From a virus: a stretch of DNA of 45,228 nt. Below are positions 1-9,036 of the stretch, in pieces (position 1 is the first letter of the stretch; each line of letters opens with the position of its first letter). Made by a program: the position numbers and the translations under genes. The stretch spans positions 1-45,228 of IMG/VR virus record IMGVR_UViG_3300010396_000019. One strand, 5' to 3'. The notes beneath the pieces were generated by a model, which worked only from the letters and a program-made list of their open reading frames with translations, did no database searches and was not told the origin of the DNA.

Positions 1-103
1 AACTGGGGCATTATCCGCGTTTCTTACGTGAACGATCCCGAGTCATTCGACAGTGTAACCGGAATATTGCAGCCCACTAATTCGGACGGCCAAGCGATTC
101 GCT
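1..103. repeat. Left copy of the 103-bp terminal direct repeat
   Basis: This stretch is identical to 45126-45228. It lies inside a coding sequence that is open across the right end, so the repeat is the overlap of a circular assembly or a terminal redundancy. The sequence alone cannot separate a short physical direct terminal repeat from an assembler overlap. A coding, non-structured sequence favours the latter. Confidence 0.95.
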
Positions 104-1089
104 TCATGTCCACGCTGCGCGACAGCGCCTACATTGACTTGGACCGCTCAGGTTATGTGACGAAAGACGTTGCAGGCGTAGAGCCTGCTTTGTGGACCCT
201 GGACTCTGTAACGGCAGCCGTGGGTGTATGCGGCGTGAACGCCGCCGCCAGCGGCGAAGACTGGGAAGTAAAAGTCAACCGCTACGGCCTCTATCTCTAC
301 ATCGGGCGCGAGCCGCAGAAGATTTCACAGGAAGTGCAAAGCCTGTGGAACACGATCAACTGGCAATACGGCTACAAGATATGGGTTGCCGTTGACCTGA
401 ATGCAAAGCGTGTTTACGTGGGCGCTCCTACCGGCGCGTCCATCGAATGCGACAAGATGTTTGTGATGGACTTCAACACGCTCGACAACTCCGAAATGAT
501 CGCGGAATATCCGACGCTGAGGTTCAGCCCTTACACCGGTCGGCGCGTGATTTTAGAGCAGGGGCGCAAGTGGACTACTTGGACGTTCCCGAACAATGTT
601 CCTTGTGGTGCGTTTGTTGAGCAAACGAACGAAACGGCGATTTTTATGTTTGGCGGAGGCGTTGACAGCAACCTCTACTTCATCGATGAAACCAATCGCG
701 GCAACGACAACGGCACGGCGGTCAACAGCTATTACGTGACGCATTTTTTCCCGACGCAGGATGAAGAGCAGCAGTTGCAGCTTCGATCGCACATGCACGG
801 CTTCTCTTTTAGCCGCTGGTACGCGAACGGCACGGGCAAGCTCAATATCTACCTTTACGAAAACACGCTGGACGATACATCGCCCGAAAATCCGCGCCTG
901 TTTGCCAGTCTCGACATGAAAAACCCGGCTCCCATCGATCAAGAAGAGACGCACGACGAAATAAAGGCGGAGCGCTGGGCGATGAAATGGCAATCGAACG
1001 GCGTAGGCGATTGGTGGCAGGTCGAACGCCTCACGCGCGTGCTCGAAATTGACCGCGACGAACTGATCCGCGGGAGCAACATGCAATGA
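1..1089 (+). CDS. Tail tubular/nozzle-like protein, C-terminal part (joins 43155-45228)
   Basis: This is the 3' portion of the gene that begins at 43155. The reading frame is open from base 1 and is the same frame as the copy at 45126, so the joined protein is about 1019 residues. The GTG at 28 is only the first internal start and should not be used. The segment is rich in aromatic and beta-type sequence and has no recognisable catalytic motif. The two-gene set of a 343-residue protein followed by a protein of about 1000 residues after the capsid matches the tail tubular A and B (adaptor and nozzle) pair of short-tailed phages. That assignment is by position and size. It overlaps the next gene by an ATGA. 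Confidence 0.75.
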   Translation, partial: NWGIIRVSYVNDPESFDSVTGILQPTNSDGQAIRFMSTLRDSAYIDLDRSGYVTKDVAGVEPALWTLDSVTAAVGVCGVNAAASGEDWEVKVNRYGLYLYIGREPQKISQEVQSLWNTINWQYGYKIWVAVDLNAKRVYVGAPTGASIECDKMFVMDFNTLDNSEMIAEYPTLRFSPYTGRRVILEQGRKWTTWTFPNNVPCGAFVEQTNETAIFMFGGGVDSNLYFIDETNRGNDNGTAVNSYYVTHFFPTQDEEQQLQLRSHMHGFSFSRWYANGTGKLNIYLYENTLDDTSPENPRLFASLDMKNPAPIDQEETHDEIKAERWAMKWQSNGVGDWWQVERLTRVLEIDRDELIRGSNMQ

Positions 1090-1430
1090 GCCTGAACCTG
1101 TCGGTTCAATTGCGCGTCATGGGCCAGCTGAGCACCGAACTTTACGACTGGGGCAGGCAGATGCGGGACCGGGTAAACCGGATACAGGGTGCGCCGTCAA
1201 GCGCGCTGCCTCCGCTGACTCTCTCCCGGCAGATCGTGAGCTTGCGAGGGATCGATCAGCGTCTCTATGACTTCGCGCGCCTAAGTCGCAATGCTCTCTC
1301 AAACAGGTCCGTGTCTCCGGCGAACTCTCCGTCTTTGAGTTTGGACTACGAACTGGCGGCAATGAAGCAGATCAGCCAAGAGCTTTTTGAGTTTGGGACG
1401 CAATTGCAGGCGGCGATAAACGCGCTATGA
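1086..1430 (+). CDS. Small virion-module protein with three 40-residue repeats
   Basis: This 114-residue protein is made of three copies of one helical unit, with centres near Y20, Y61 and F101. Each has the form LSxQLxxxxxIxxELYDFGxxxxxAIN. The regular 40-41 residue period suggests stacked helical hairpins or a coiled bundle. It starts with an ATGA overlap of the tail gene and ends in an ATGA overlap with the next gene, so it is translationally coupled to the tail and internal-protein operon. I do not recognise the family. A small connector or internal virion component is an inference from position. Confidence 0.7.
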   Translation: MSLNLSVQLRVMGQLSTELYDWGRQMRDRVNRIQGAPSSALPPLTLSRQIVSLRGIDQRLYDFARLSRNALSNRSVSPANSPSLSLDYELAAMKQISQELFEFGTQLQAAINAL

Positions 1431-1843
1431 ATCTTAGGGAATACCAGGCCAAAGACAAGCCATTTCTGGAGCAGATGCACCGCTTTCAGGGTTTCGACTA
1501 CGAATTGCCGGAACTGGACGCTCCGAATCTGTGGGTAACGCGCATGGTGCTGACGGACGCGGAAGACCAGCCGGTAAGCGCGATTTTGGGGCGCATTACG
1601 TCCGAAGCCTATTTCCTCGACTATCCCACCTCACCAAACTTAGAGCGGATGCGTAATTTCGTGGCGCTGCACGAGCTGGCCTGCGAAGTCGGCAGGCGTT
1701 CTGGCATCGACTCGACGCACGTCTGGCTTCCGCCGGAAGTGGAAAAGAGTTTTGGAGAGCAACTGGAAAAGCTCGGATGGGAAAAGTTTATGTGGGCGTC
1801 TTATATGAAGTCTCTGGAGGTAACCAGTGGCACGAGGCGCTAA
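1427..1843 (+). CDS. GNAT-like, T7 Gp13-sized virion-associated protein
   Basis: This protein has 138 residues. It begins with a short strand and a helix containing FLEQMHRF, followed by a V/I-rich hairpin (about 50-60) and a long helix near 80-92. That arrangement resembles the GCN5-acetyltransferase fold seen in phage Gp13-type proteins (DUF2833 family, typically about 140 residues). It lies between the tail tube gene and the internal virion proteins, the place where T7 keeps gene 13. A true acetyl-CoA loop is not clear, so enzymatic activity is doubtful. It overlaps the next gene by 17 bases. Confidence 0.6.
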   Translation: MNLREYQAKDKPFLEQMHRFQGFDYELPELDAPNLWVTRMVLTDAEDQPVSAILGRITSEAYFLDYPTSPNLERMRNFVALHELACEVGRRSGIDSTHVWLPPEVEKSFGEQLEKLGWEKFMWASYMKSLEVTSGTRR

Positions 1844-2342
1844 AAAGACAGGCGAGAATACCGCGCAAGCGGTTGGGCAGAGCGCGGCGGGGCAGCAGTC
1901 AACCGAGCAGGCGCAACAGGGGCAAGCGTATGGCAAGCTCGCTCCGCTGATCCAATCCTATCTGCAACCGGGAGGCAATCCGGCAGTCACGGCGGCAACG
2001 ACGGGCGCCCTGGGCTCGGCCTTTGGCACGGCCAAGCAGCAGGCGGCGGACACGGCGGCGCGCACGCGCAACGCGGCCTCGACCAATGCCACGATCGATT
2101 CACTCGCGCGCGAGCAAGGCGCGCAGGCCGCGCAGACAGCCGCCAAGAACGTAGGAGATCAGCAAAAAGAGGCTTCGGGGCTACTTTCAAACATCTACGG
2201 CATGAGCACGCAGGACATTACGAATCTTCTCAACTCGCGCACCGGAGCTAATAATTCCTACATCGGAGCGGCAAATATCAAGCCCGCTTTTAATCTTGGA
2301 TGGAGCCCAAAGAACGGCCTGAGCGTAGGAGGTAGCGCATAA
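1827..2342 (+). CDS. Ala/Gln-rich internal virion protein
   Basis: The GTG at 1827 opens a 171-residue protein inside the end of the upstream gene (GGAGG lies about seven bases before it). Residues 1-120 are almost entirely Ala, Gln, Thr and Gly in long helices, and the C-terminus becomes Asn/Gly rich. This composition and the position after the Gp13-like gene fit the small internal (core or ejection) proteins of short-tailed phages, which are stored in the capsid and injected with the DNA. The role is inferred; there is no catalytic motif. Confidence 0.65.
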   Translation: MARGAKKTGENTAQAVGQSAAGQQSTEQAQQGQAYGKLAPLIQSYLQPGGNPAVTAATTGALGSAFGTAKQQAADTAARTRNAASTNATIDSLAREQGAQAAQTAAKNVGDQQKEASGLLSNIYGMSTQDITNLLNSRTGANNSYIGAANIKPAFNLGWSPKNGLSVGGSA

Positions 2343-2534
2343 ATGAATCCAATCGCTGGCGGTATCCTGAGCGCAATTTACGGTACGGGCAGCAAACCAA
2401 AGAACCCTTGGGAGGTAGTTGCGGGAACAGGAGACGCATCGCAGGCGCCACCAGACACATCGCAACCCGCTCCCGCCAAAACTCCCGTAGCACGCTGGAC
2501 ACCGCTTTCCATGATCTTCGGGATGGGAAAATAA
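2343..2534 (+). CDS. Small Pro-rich structural protein
   Basis: This is a 63-residue protein directly following the previous stop. The first helix is Gly/Ile rich, the middle is a proline-rich linker (APAKTPVARWTP) and the end is hydrophobic (MIFGMG). No family is recognised. The gene sits between two internal virion protein genes with one base of spacing on the right, so it is likely a virion or ejection accessory. It could also be a short linker peptide that interacts with its neighbours. Confidence 0.6.
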   Translation: MNPIAGGILSAIYGTGSKPKNPWEVVAGTGDASQAPPDTSQPAPAKTPVARWTPLSMIFGMGK

Positions 2535-2535
2535 C

Positions 2536-4137
2536 ATGGCCCTCGGAACGCTTGACGACATCGAAGCCCTGCCAGAAGAACTAAAGCGCCGGATTTACCC
2601 GGTAAGCGCCGGAGTTCATCCTACGCTCGGAACGACGCAGCCGCCCGCACCCGCTCCATCGCCGGAGATTCAGCCGCAGCCACCGCGCGACACGCTGGGA
2701 ACGATCGCGCCAACGCAAACCGGACCGAGCTTTACCGACCGTTTGCAGAATATCGAACTCAGCCAGCCCGCCGCGCCGAATCCTGCCGACTACCACACCT
2801 CAACCGCGCGTAAGGTTCTCGGCACGCTGGCAAGTATTCCCGCCGGAATCTTGGGCGGCGTTCCCGCGGGGGAGCAAACCTATTCGGACGTATCGAATCC
2901 CGCGCTACACAAAGCCGAGCAGCAATATGGCTATGACGAAGGGCAGTACAAGCAACAGCTAGGCACGCTACAGAACGAAGCGGACTTTGCGAACAAGCAG
3001 CAGGAGGCTTCCGATAAATCGGCGCTGACGCAGGCGCAAACAGGTCAAGCACAGGCGAATACGGCTACGGCCCAAGCCAATGCAGACAAGGTAATGGTGA
3101 CATTGCCCGATGGAAGAGTCGCAGAGCTTCCGGTAAAGCTCGCAGAAGACTATATAAAAAGCCAAAACGTAATTGCCAATAAGCCGCCGACCGCCGAACA
3201 GGACAAGACGTGGCAGGCAGCAGCCGAGCAATCTCTTTCGCAAGGAACCATAGGCGATGCAGATCGCACTAAGTTGTCCGGAATGCAGCGCGCGGCAAAG
3301 CTGGCTGGAATTGGACCGGAAATAGCGGCACAAGTGGGGCGTCCGCCCGTTCCCGCAGACTATCCAAAGGGAGAAAACGATCCCGCCTATCAAAAGGCGA
3401 ATCAAGCATGGGGTCAAGCCGCCGAGAAGCTGAAAAATCAGGAAGCGGGCGCGAGCGGCGCCGCGCGTGGCGCGGGCTACAATGCAACACGTCCAGTGCA
3501 GGTTCTCGTGCCGCAGCCTGACGGCTCTATGGCGTCTGTTTATATGACGGCTGCACAAGCTGAAGCTGCCGGCTTCTCTCCATCCGCACAAGGTACAAAG
3601 GCAATTAGTCAGCAGGCGCAATTCAGCGATCTTAACAGCGCTATCGAGAAGGTGAATAGCGCCCTCGATGCTGTAGGCAATTCTGCCTTTACGGCCCCGC
3701 AGGTCGCCAAGCTAACGCTGGCAATGAAGGAATCCGATCCCACTGTGATGCGCAACGAGATCTCGAATCTAGCCGCATCGGGGCTTACTCCCGCACAGCA
3801 AGACCTCATTACTTGGTTGCAGCAGTTGCAGGAGAGAGCACTTTCGCTGCGCAATATTGCCGGAATGGGGCAGGGTTCGGAAACGACGCGTGATGCGATT
3901 CTTAAAGCACTGCCTGATATCACGAGCGGCAACGTCGAGATGGCGCATAAACAGCTCGACGCGCTCAAAAACATGGTCGATAACCTGCATCGCGGTATCC
4001 CTACAGTGAAGGGAAATGAACCAAATCCCTCTAGTCCCACTCCTCCAAAGGCGGGAGACGTCGTAGACGGATTCAGATTCAAAGGCGGAAATCCCGGAGA
4101 CCAAAGCAACTGGGAGAAGGTGAATGCCGCAAGATAA
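2536..4137 (+). CDS. Large internal virion (ejection) protein
   Basis: This protein has 533 residues. It has a Pro-rich disordered N-terminus (about 28-65), a Gly/Ala hydrophobic patch (about 88-110, LASIPAGILGGVPAG) that could insert in a membrane, a Gln/Ala coiled-coil stretch (about 130-180), then a helical body. No lytic or protease motif is evident. By size and position it corresponds to the gp15 or gp16 class of ejection proteins in short-tailed phages, which form a channel through the cell envelope. That is inference from context. It overlaps the next gene by 14 bases. Confidence 0.65.
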   Translation: MALGTLDDIEALPEELKRRIYPVSAGVHPTLGTTQPPAPAPSPEIQPQPPRDTLGTIAPTQTGPSFTDRLQNIELSQPAAPNPADYHTSTARKVLGTLASIPAGILGGVPAGEQTYSDVSNPALHKAEQQYGYDEGQYKQQLGTLQNEADFANKQQEASDKSALTQAQTGQAQANTATAQANADKVMVTLPDGRVAELPVKLAEDYIKSQNVIANKPPTAEQDKTWQAAAEQSLSQGTIGDADRTKLSGMQRAAKLAGIGPEIAAQVGRPPVPADYPKGENDPAYQKANQAWGQAAEKLKNQEAGASGAARGAGYNATRPVQVLVPQPDGSMASVYMTAAQAEAAGFSPSAQGTKAISQQAQFSDLNSAIEKVNSALDAVGNSAFTAPQVAKLTLAMKESDPTVMRNEISNLAASGLTPAQQDLITWLQQLQERALSLRNIAGMGQGSETTRDAILKALPDITSGNVEMAHKQLDALKNMVDNLHRGIPTVKGNEPNPSSPTPPKAGDVVDGFRFKGGNPGDQSNWEKVNAAR

Positions 4138-5212
4138 CGGACCGTGGACGAAATACGCGGCGCAAGGGCCGTGGACGAAGTACGCTCCATCAACGCCCGC
4201 AGGTTCGCCGACTGACGACCTGGAAGCTCTGCGTCAACGCTCCATGCAGCAGGCGCACGACGTTAGCGCGGCTCCAGTTCAGGCTTACGAGAAGTCGCCG
4301 CAATACGTTTACAGTTCCGAAGGGCCTGCGGGACAAGGCCAGTTTCAGCCACACGATCCAGGCGATGCAGTTCTACGTCTTGGGACATTGCCGCAGAAAA
4401 TTCACCGAGCGATTGGGAATGTTGCAGAGAATCTTGCCCCAGTAGCCGCTCCTTTGGCCGTTACCGCTCCCGTTGCACTTGCGACATCGGCGGCCGGAGG
4501 CGAAGCAGGATCACTTGCAGGCAAATATGGCTCTGAAATGTTGGGAGTTCCGTCCGATTGGGCTGACGTAGCTGGCGACGCCGGAGGTTTGGCGGGGAGT
4601 TACGGCGGTTACAGGCTCGGCACAATCGCACCTGAAAATGTGCCGCGATTTATGCGCGATCCCGCAACAGAGGAACAGTCACTGCATGGATTACCAGGAA
4701 CCGTGCGCGCTCCTAAGCTTATAAGAGACTGGGCGATTCCAGACTGGGCCGTTCCGAGGGGAGAATTAGGAACTCCAACAAACCCAGGCCCATTCCGTGA
4801 GTTTTTGGGGAGAAACGCGGACATCCCACAGATACAGTCAGAGTTAGGCTCACCTGAAAATCCGGGTTGGATGGTTAGATTACCAAACAGAATGCCCGTG
4901 CCGAAGCCTCCCGAGTCAGAGTTAGGCTCACCTGAAAATCCGGGTTGGGTCGTGAATCTTCCTAATCGTATGCCGCGTCTCGGCTCTCTCGATAATCCAG
5001 ATTTAGACGTCACGGGTCCATCAGGACAGAGACTTGGTAGGCGTCTCAGTCCTTTGATTTACGAAAATGAAGCGCAAGCAAATCAAGTAGACGCCCTCAA
5101 CGCCCGTCTGGGCGAAGAAGCGAGGAAGGCCGGGATGTACTCAGCGGCGCGGGGTAAGGTCGGTCGACCGCTTGATTATCAGCAAAGAATTGGAAGGAAA
5201 TCGCTTCCGTAG
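4124..5212 (+). CDS. Repeat-containing internal virion protein
   Basis: This is a 362-residue protein. It opens with two tandem GPWTKYA units, a peptide style common at the N-terminus of injected phage proteins. A long Ala/Val/Gly hydrophobic region (about 105-165) may be membrane-interacting. From about 215 to 300 there are four imperfect units of the form LGSPENPGWxVxLPNRMP. The two central units come from a 33-bp exact DNA duplication. The last 24 codons overlap an antisense membrane-protein gene. The function is unknown; an ejection protein is the best guess. Confidence 0.65.
   Translation: MPQDNGPWTKYAAQGPWTKYAPSTPAGSPTDDLEALRQRSMQQAHDVSAAPVQAYEKSPQYVYSSEGPAGQGQFQPHDPGDAVLRLGTLPQKIHRAIGNVAENLAPVAAPLAVTAPVALATSAAGGEAGSLAGKYGSEMLGVPSDWADVAGDAGGLAGSYGGYRLGTIAPENVPRFMRDPATEEQSLHGLPGTVRAPKLIRDWAIPDWAVPRGELGTPTNPGPFREFLGRNADIPQIQSELGSPENPGWMVRLPNRMPVPKPPESELGSPENPGWVVNLPNRMPRLGSLDNPDLDVTGPSGQRLGRRLSPLIYENEAQANQVDALNARLGEEARKAGMYSAARGKVGRPLDYQQRIGRKSLP
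4838..4870 (+). repeat. 33-bp direct repeat, copy 1
   Basis: This is identical to 4916-4948, 78 bases apart. It encodes the LGSPENPGW unit of the internal virion protein. The in-frame 26-codon period shows a recent internal duplication of the coding sequence. Confidence 0.95.
4916..4948 (+). repeat. 33-bp direct repeat, copy 2
   Basis: This is the second exact copy of 4838-4870, in the same frame. After it the protein sequence stays similar (VVNLPNRMP versus MVRLPNRMP), so the duplicated unit extends beyond the DNA identity. Confidence 0.95.
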
Positions 5213-5398
5213 TCTTCGATAGATGGTTACGCACGCAGCGTACAAAATCCCCAAGATCAGAACCAAGATCGAATATGCCGCTATGTCGGTAAGGGAGTTT
5301 TCTTTGCCGGGATTCGCTATGGCGGCTAAAACCCCGATGGTGAATAGGGCTGCGTAACAGGTGAGGATTTTTGCCAGCGATAGCTTCTGGCGAACCAT
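5141..5398 (-). CDS. Antisense two-helix membrane protein
   Basis: An 85-residue reading frame on the minus strand fills the only sizeable gap in this late region. It has two clear membrane segments, about 10-26 (LTCYAALFTIGVLAAIA) and 37-57 (SILVLILGILYAACV), joined by a short polar loop. It ends in a strongly basic tail (RRLRKRF and onward), giving a cytoplasmic C-terminus. The size and layout resemble a class II holin or a superinfection-exclusion protein. The start at 5398 is chosen because a promoter-like pair would place the transcript start next to it; an ATG at 5404 is equally possible. No strong ribosome site is seen. The 3' end runs antiparallel into the end of the neighbouring virion gene. 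Confidence 0.5.
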   Translation of the reverse strand: MVRQKLSLAKILTCYAALFTIGVLAAIANPGKENSLTDIAAYSILVLILGILYAACVTIYRRLRKRFPSNSLLIIKRSTDLTPRR

Positions 5399-5406
5399 AA
5401 CCATGA

Positions 5407-5436
5407 ATCGTAGTACGCCTATCTCTAATTTTTCAA
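5407..5436 (-). promoter_or_regulatory. Candidate minus-strand promoter of the membrane protein
   Basis: Read on the minus strand, TTGAAA (5436-5431) and TACGAT (5412-5407) are separated by 18 bases. They match the sigma-70 consensus at 5 of 6 and 4 of 6 positions. The predicted start of transcription is within a few bases of the ATG at 5398, so the message would be nearly leaderless. Confidence 0.35.
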
Positions 5437-5467
5437 GAGAACAAAAAGCAAAGACAGGGGGAATGCA

Positions 5468-5770
5468 ATGGCCTATCCAATAACGGCGCTCGGAATCGTC
5501 ACGGTAGCTACTTCCGGCACGCCCGTAAATCTGTCTGCAAACCAGCTTTTCGCCCGCAGTTTTTCCGTGCAGGGATACAAGGCGAAAGGAACGGCAAACA
5601 CCGGGATCGTCCATATCGAAGACGAAAATGCCAATCTCGTTCTGGAACTTGCTGCGGGAGCGCAGTTCACGTTCCCGGCCAGCGGGCGCGACAGGGAATA
5701 CGACCTATCGAAATTCCAAGCGGACGCCGTGACGAACGGCGACGGGGTTCTCGTAACCATACTGCCATGA
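5468..5770 (+). CDS. Small beta-rich tail-module protein
   Basis: This is a 100-residue protein with a good ribosome site (GGGGGA) before the ATG. It is predicted to be mostly beta strands (GIVTVATSGTPVNL, IVHIEDENANLVLEL, AQFTFPASG) and looks like a single beta-sandwich domain. It precedes the long spike gene and overlaps it by ATGA. It may be a tail fibre adaptor or chaperone-like capping domain. I do not recognise a named family. It carries no export signal, unlike the genes that follow. Confidence 0.65.
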   Translation: MAYPITALGIVTVATSGTPVNLSANQLFARSFSVQGYKAKGTANTGIVHIEDENANLVLELAAGAQFTFPASGRDREYDLSKFQADAVTNGDGVLVTILP

Positions 5771-8700
5771 GAAAACTGATCCTGCTTTGCGCCGTACTGG
5801 GCGCGGCATTCTCCGCAAGTGCCCAAGGTCTGATCTACAACGGTGAAGTGCGATCTACGCGCGGCCCCGTGCTTCCCGGAGTGCAGGTCAACGTATGCAC
5901 GTCAGGCGCAACGGGCGTTCCGTGCTCGCCGCAGGCTACGGTATACAGCGATCCGGGATTAACCGTACCCATTACGCAGCCCATCATTGTGGACCAGAAC
6001 GGAAAGTTCTCGTTTTACGGAAATCCAGGCACGTCCTACGTCATCAGCGAGAGCGGGCAGGGAATCTCGACCAGCTTTCCGATTCAGCTTCCTTCGGCCG
6101 GCAGCGGTTGTACGGTAGGCGGCTCTCCGGGCGCGCTGCAAAAGAACAACGGTGCTTCCGGCTGCAACGCCGCAGCCATCGTAGACAACGGCTCAACGAT
6201 CACGGCGAGCGAGCCGACTGTCGTTCCATCGCTAAATAAAGTGGTAAAGGCGGATCAGGAAGTGGGTGCTACGGCGGACGTGAAGATTGCGGCAGCGATT
6301 GCGTCCTTGCCGACGGGCGGTACGGTGGATGCACGCGGCTTCGGCGCTACAAGCCAGACCATCGCAGCCACGGTAACTGTGCCGACAGGCATCACCATTC
6401 TCTTCGATCCAAAAACGTACTATGCAGCCGGGTCTGCGGCTCTCAACTTATTCAAGCTGGAGCCGGACGCAGCAGTTGACGGATTCACATTGGATTGCAC
6501 GAGCCAGCCCACTTATTCAGGGAATGTATTTGAGAACGATACGGCGGCTGCGTATGTGGATGGTAACAATACCCGCGCGGACAATATCACGATCCTTTGC
6601 AGCGGAGTAACAACCGGAACGGGTTTGTTCCTTAGCTCCACGGCGTCAGGCACGGCTGTCGTGTGGATTGGCGCTCATCACTGGCGGCAATACGGATTGC
6701 TGAATCAAATCCTCGCTACGGCCTCCGGCAACGGATTTGTGAATGATAACCATTTCGTAGATATGCAGATGAGTGGGGGGGGTGGGACTTCCGTCCAACT
6801 CCACCTAACGCCGAACGGCGGTCAGGTTGACGCTAACCAATGCATTCAATGCTCTTTCCAAAGCCACAGCACTACCGATCTTGGATTCTTGATCGACGGC
6901 ACTTCCGGTGCGAACGACGATGCAAGCAACAATTTGTACGTGGGCGACTGTTGGGACAGCACGGTTGATTGCGCTAATTTTTCAGGAAACTCGAAGGCGA
7001 CTAACAATCAAACAGTAGGATTTTTCAACATTGGCGTTAGCGATGCCAACGGCGCAAACGGTTTGGTTTCCCAGGACAATCTCTCAACGGTAAACAGTCT
7101 TTACATTGGAGGATTCCCGACTGAAAACGTGACGCAGATCACGCACAACAGTAGCTCGACCGTCTCAGGTGTAACTGGCACGAATTATTGCCTCGCGCAA
7201 GCGCATGTGAATTTCCTGCAATGCCTAGACAACAGCGGGAACATGGGGCTGGCAGGGGCCATCAAGAGCGTAGGGGCGACTTTCACCGGCACCGTAGATG
7301 CCAGCGGAGCAACGCAGTTCAAGTTGCCCGTAGCGGCAAGCTACACAAGCGCGGCGAACGGAGAAATCGGCTACAACTCAACCGATCTCAACTGGCACTT
7401 ATTCGGCAACGGCATAGACAATATTAAAGCAATATTTCCAGCCTCGCTCTCCATCACCAACGGTCATTGCGTGAACTGGAGCAAAGTCGGGACGGTCATC
7501 ACGCTAGCCGATGCGGGCAGCGCGTGCGGATCGGGCGGAGGTGGCTCTGGCCTTATCCCATCCGTATTCATCGCTACGACAAATTGCAACAGCCTCTCAA
7601 ATTGCGTGGCGTGGACGGCGGACGATTCCACCGACAACTGCGGGGCAGCCACCACGGCTTGGCTTTCCTCTATCGCATCCTACAGCGGGGCCGGATTGCC
7701 ACAGGTCTACATCGTCGGAGGCAACGCGTCCGCTTATAAGTTCACCTCTTGCGCGCTCACGTTCACGAATCCGAATGGAACACATATCCACAGTTGGGCC
7801 AATATCGACTGCGGACAGGCTTCGGGCAACTGTATTCAATTAGGGCAAACGGGTCTTGTAGCCTACCAGCGCTCGCTGTTCACCTTTGACGGATGGGGAA
7901 CGCTTCTCGGCGGAGCCAGTCTTACAACTGCCGGAATTGAGTGCGAGTCCTTTATCGGCTGGTGCCAGGTCTCACAGACATATTTCTCCAGCTTTGGTCC
8001 GGTAAATGCCACCGGCGGCAGTTGCACGGGATACGCTATTCAGTTTGACTCTCCGGTTGCGGAATCCGACGCGCACGATAATTGGTGGGAATCGCAAACC
8101 GGGGGCCAGTGCGCGATAAACAACACGGATTCAACGTCCGGGGGTGGACAGAACACGGCGAGAATTTACGGAAATCATATCGCTGGAGGAATGGCGGCGG
8201 CTTGCGGCAGCGTGGCAATCGTGGAAGGCGGGGACCATAGCAGCGTCCACGATAATTCGATTTGGGGATTCGACATTCCTATCCGCGTCCAGAATATAAG
8301 TTCAGCTGGCCCTGAGACCGGCACAATGATTACCGAAAACTCGCTCGACAACGCAGGATGTACAGCGCATTCGGTATCGGCGGCAATCAACTTCGGCGGA
8401 ATATCCTCGACCAATGTTGTAGGGCCTGTCGTAATTTCAAATAACAATGTTCCCGGGGGCGCATCGCACGAGACCTATCTAGTGGCCCTCGCTGGCGATA
8501 CTTCATCAACGATCAAAGGCGTGACGCTTACCGGCAATCAGGCGGACGTAACTGGCATCAGTATCATGCCCCCCAGCCTGGCTTGCACAGCCTTCGCGGC
8601 CACGTTTAATCCCTGCTATGAAAGCGGAAACCAGAACCTTAGCGAAGTTACCGGCAATGGGTGGATTTTGCGCAATCAATTCGGCGGAGCGTACCAAGCT

Positions 8701-9036
8701 CTGCAAACGGCCAATATTGCATCTACTCCGACCGGATTAGTTCCTATGGCGATGGGAGCAACAGCCACATGCTACGTGGAAGTGACGCGGGTCGCGACAT
8801 CCTCCAGCACTTTGCCCTCCTGTACCGTTTCATGGACGGATAACGACACCAGCACCGTAGAGACTACGGCAGTTACGACGACGAACACCGGAAACACCGT
8901 CGGCACGCAATCATCCGGCTCTGTAGTGATGTACCCGAAAGTAGGCACCGCAATCAATTACTCAACTTCTGGTTACGCGAGTTCTGGAGCGACCTCAATG
9001 CAATATACGGTGCTTGTCCGATTGGCGGCACAATGA
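5767..9036 (+). CDS. Secreted tail-spike-like protein with signal peptide
   Basis: This is a 1089-residue protein. Residues 1-20 are a textbook Sec signal (MRK, hydrophobic core, ASA|Q cleavage). The next ~90 residues form a beta domain with a CTSG...PCSP cysteine pair. Beyond about 160 the repeated TVDARGF, NNxxxG and DNxI turns suggest a right-handed parallel beta-helix typical of phage spikes that bind or cut surface polysaccharide. A Gly-rich linker near 585 (GSGGGGSG) separates a second, again beta-helical half rich in CS/CN pairs. The C-terminus (about 1000-1089) is a small beta-sandwich. Cysteines are frequent throughout, which is odd for a protein assembled in the cytoplasm but fits a periplasmic or surface protein. 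Catalytic residues cannot be assigned. Confidence 0.75.
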   Translation: MRKLILLCAVLGAAFSASAQGLIYNGEVRSTRGPVLPGVQVNVCTSGATGVPCSPQATVYSDPGLTVPITQPIIVDQNGKFSFYGNPGTSYVISESGQGISTSFPIQLPSAGSGCTVGGSPGALQKNNGASGCNAAAIVDNGSTITASEPTVVPSLNKVVKADQEVGATADVKIAAAIASLPTGGTVDARGFGATSQTIAATVTVPTGITILFDPKTYYAAGSAALNLFKLEPDAAVDGFTLDCTSQPTYSGNVFENDTAAAYVDGNNTRADNITILCSGVTTGTGLFLSSTASGTAVVWIGAHHWRQYGLLNQILATASGNGFVNDNHFVDMQMSGGGGTSVQLHLTPNGGQVDANQCIQCSFQSHSTTDLGFLIDGTSGANDDASNNLYVGDCWDSTVDCANFSGNSKATNNQTVGFFNIGVSDANGANGLVSQDNLSTVNSLYIGGFPTENVTQITHNSSSTVSGVTGTNYCLAQAHVNFLQCLDNSGNMGLAGAIKSVGATFTGTVDASGATQFKLPVAASYTSAANGEIGYNSTDLNWHLFGNGIDNIKAIFPASLSITNGHCVNWSKVGTVITLADAGSACGSGGGGSGLIPSVFIATTNCNSLSNCVAWTADDSTDNCGAATTAWLSSIASYSGAGLPQVYIVGGNASAYKFTSCALTFTNPNGTHIHSWANIDCGQASGNCIQLGQTGLVAYQRSLFTFDGWGTLLGGASLTTAGIECESFIGWCQVSQTYFSSFGPVNATGGSCTGYAIQFDSPVAESDAHDNWWESQTGGQCAINNTDSTSGGGQNTARIYGNHIAGGMAAACGSVAIVEGGDHSSVHDNSIWGFDIPIRVQNISSAGPETGTMITENSLDNAGCTAHSVSAAINFGGISSTNVVGPVVISNNNVPGGASHETYLVALAGDTSSTIKGVTLTGNQADVTGISIMPPSLACTAFAATFNPCYESGNQNLSEVTGNGWILRNQFGGAYQALQTANIASTPTGLVPMAMGATATCYVEVTRVATSSSTLPSCTVSWTDNDTSTVETTAVTTTNTGNTVGTQSSGSVVMYPKVGTAINYSTSGYASSGATSMQYTVLVRLAAQ

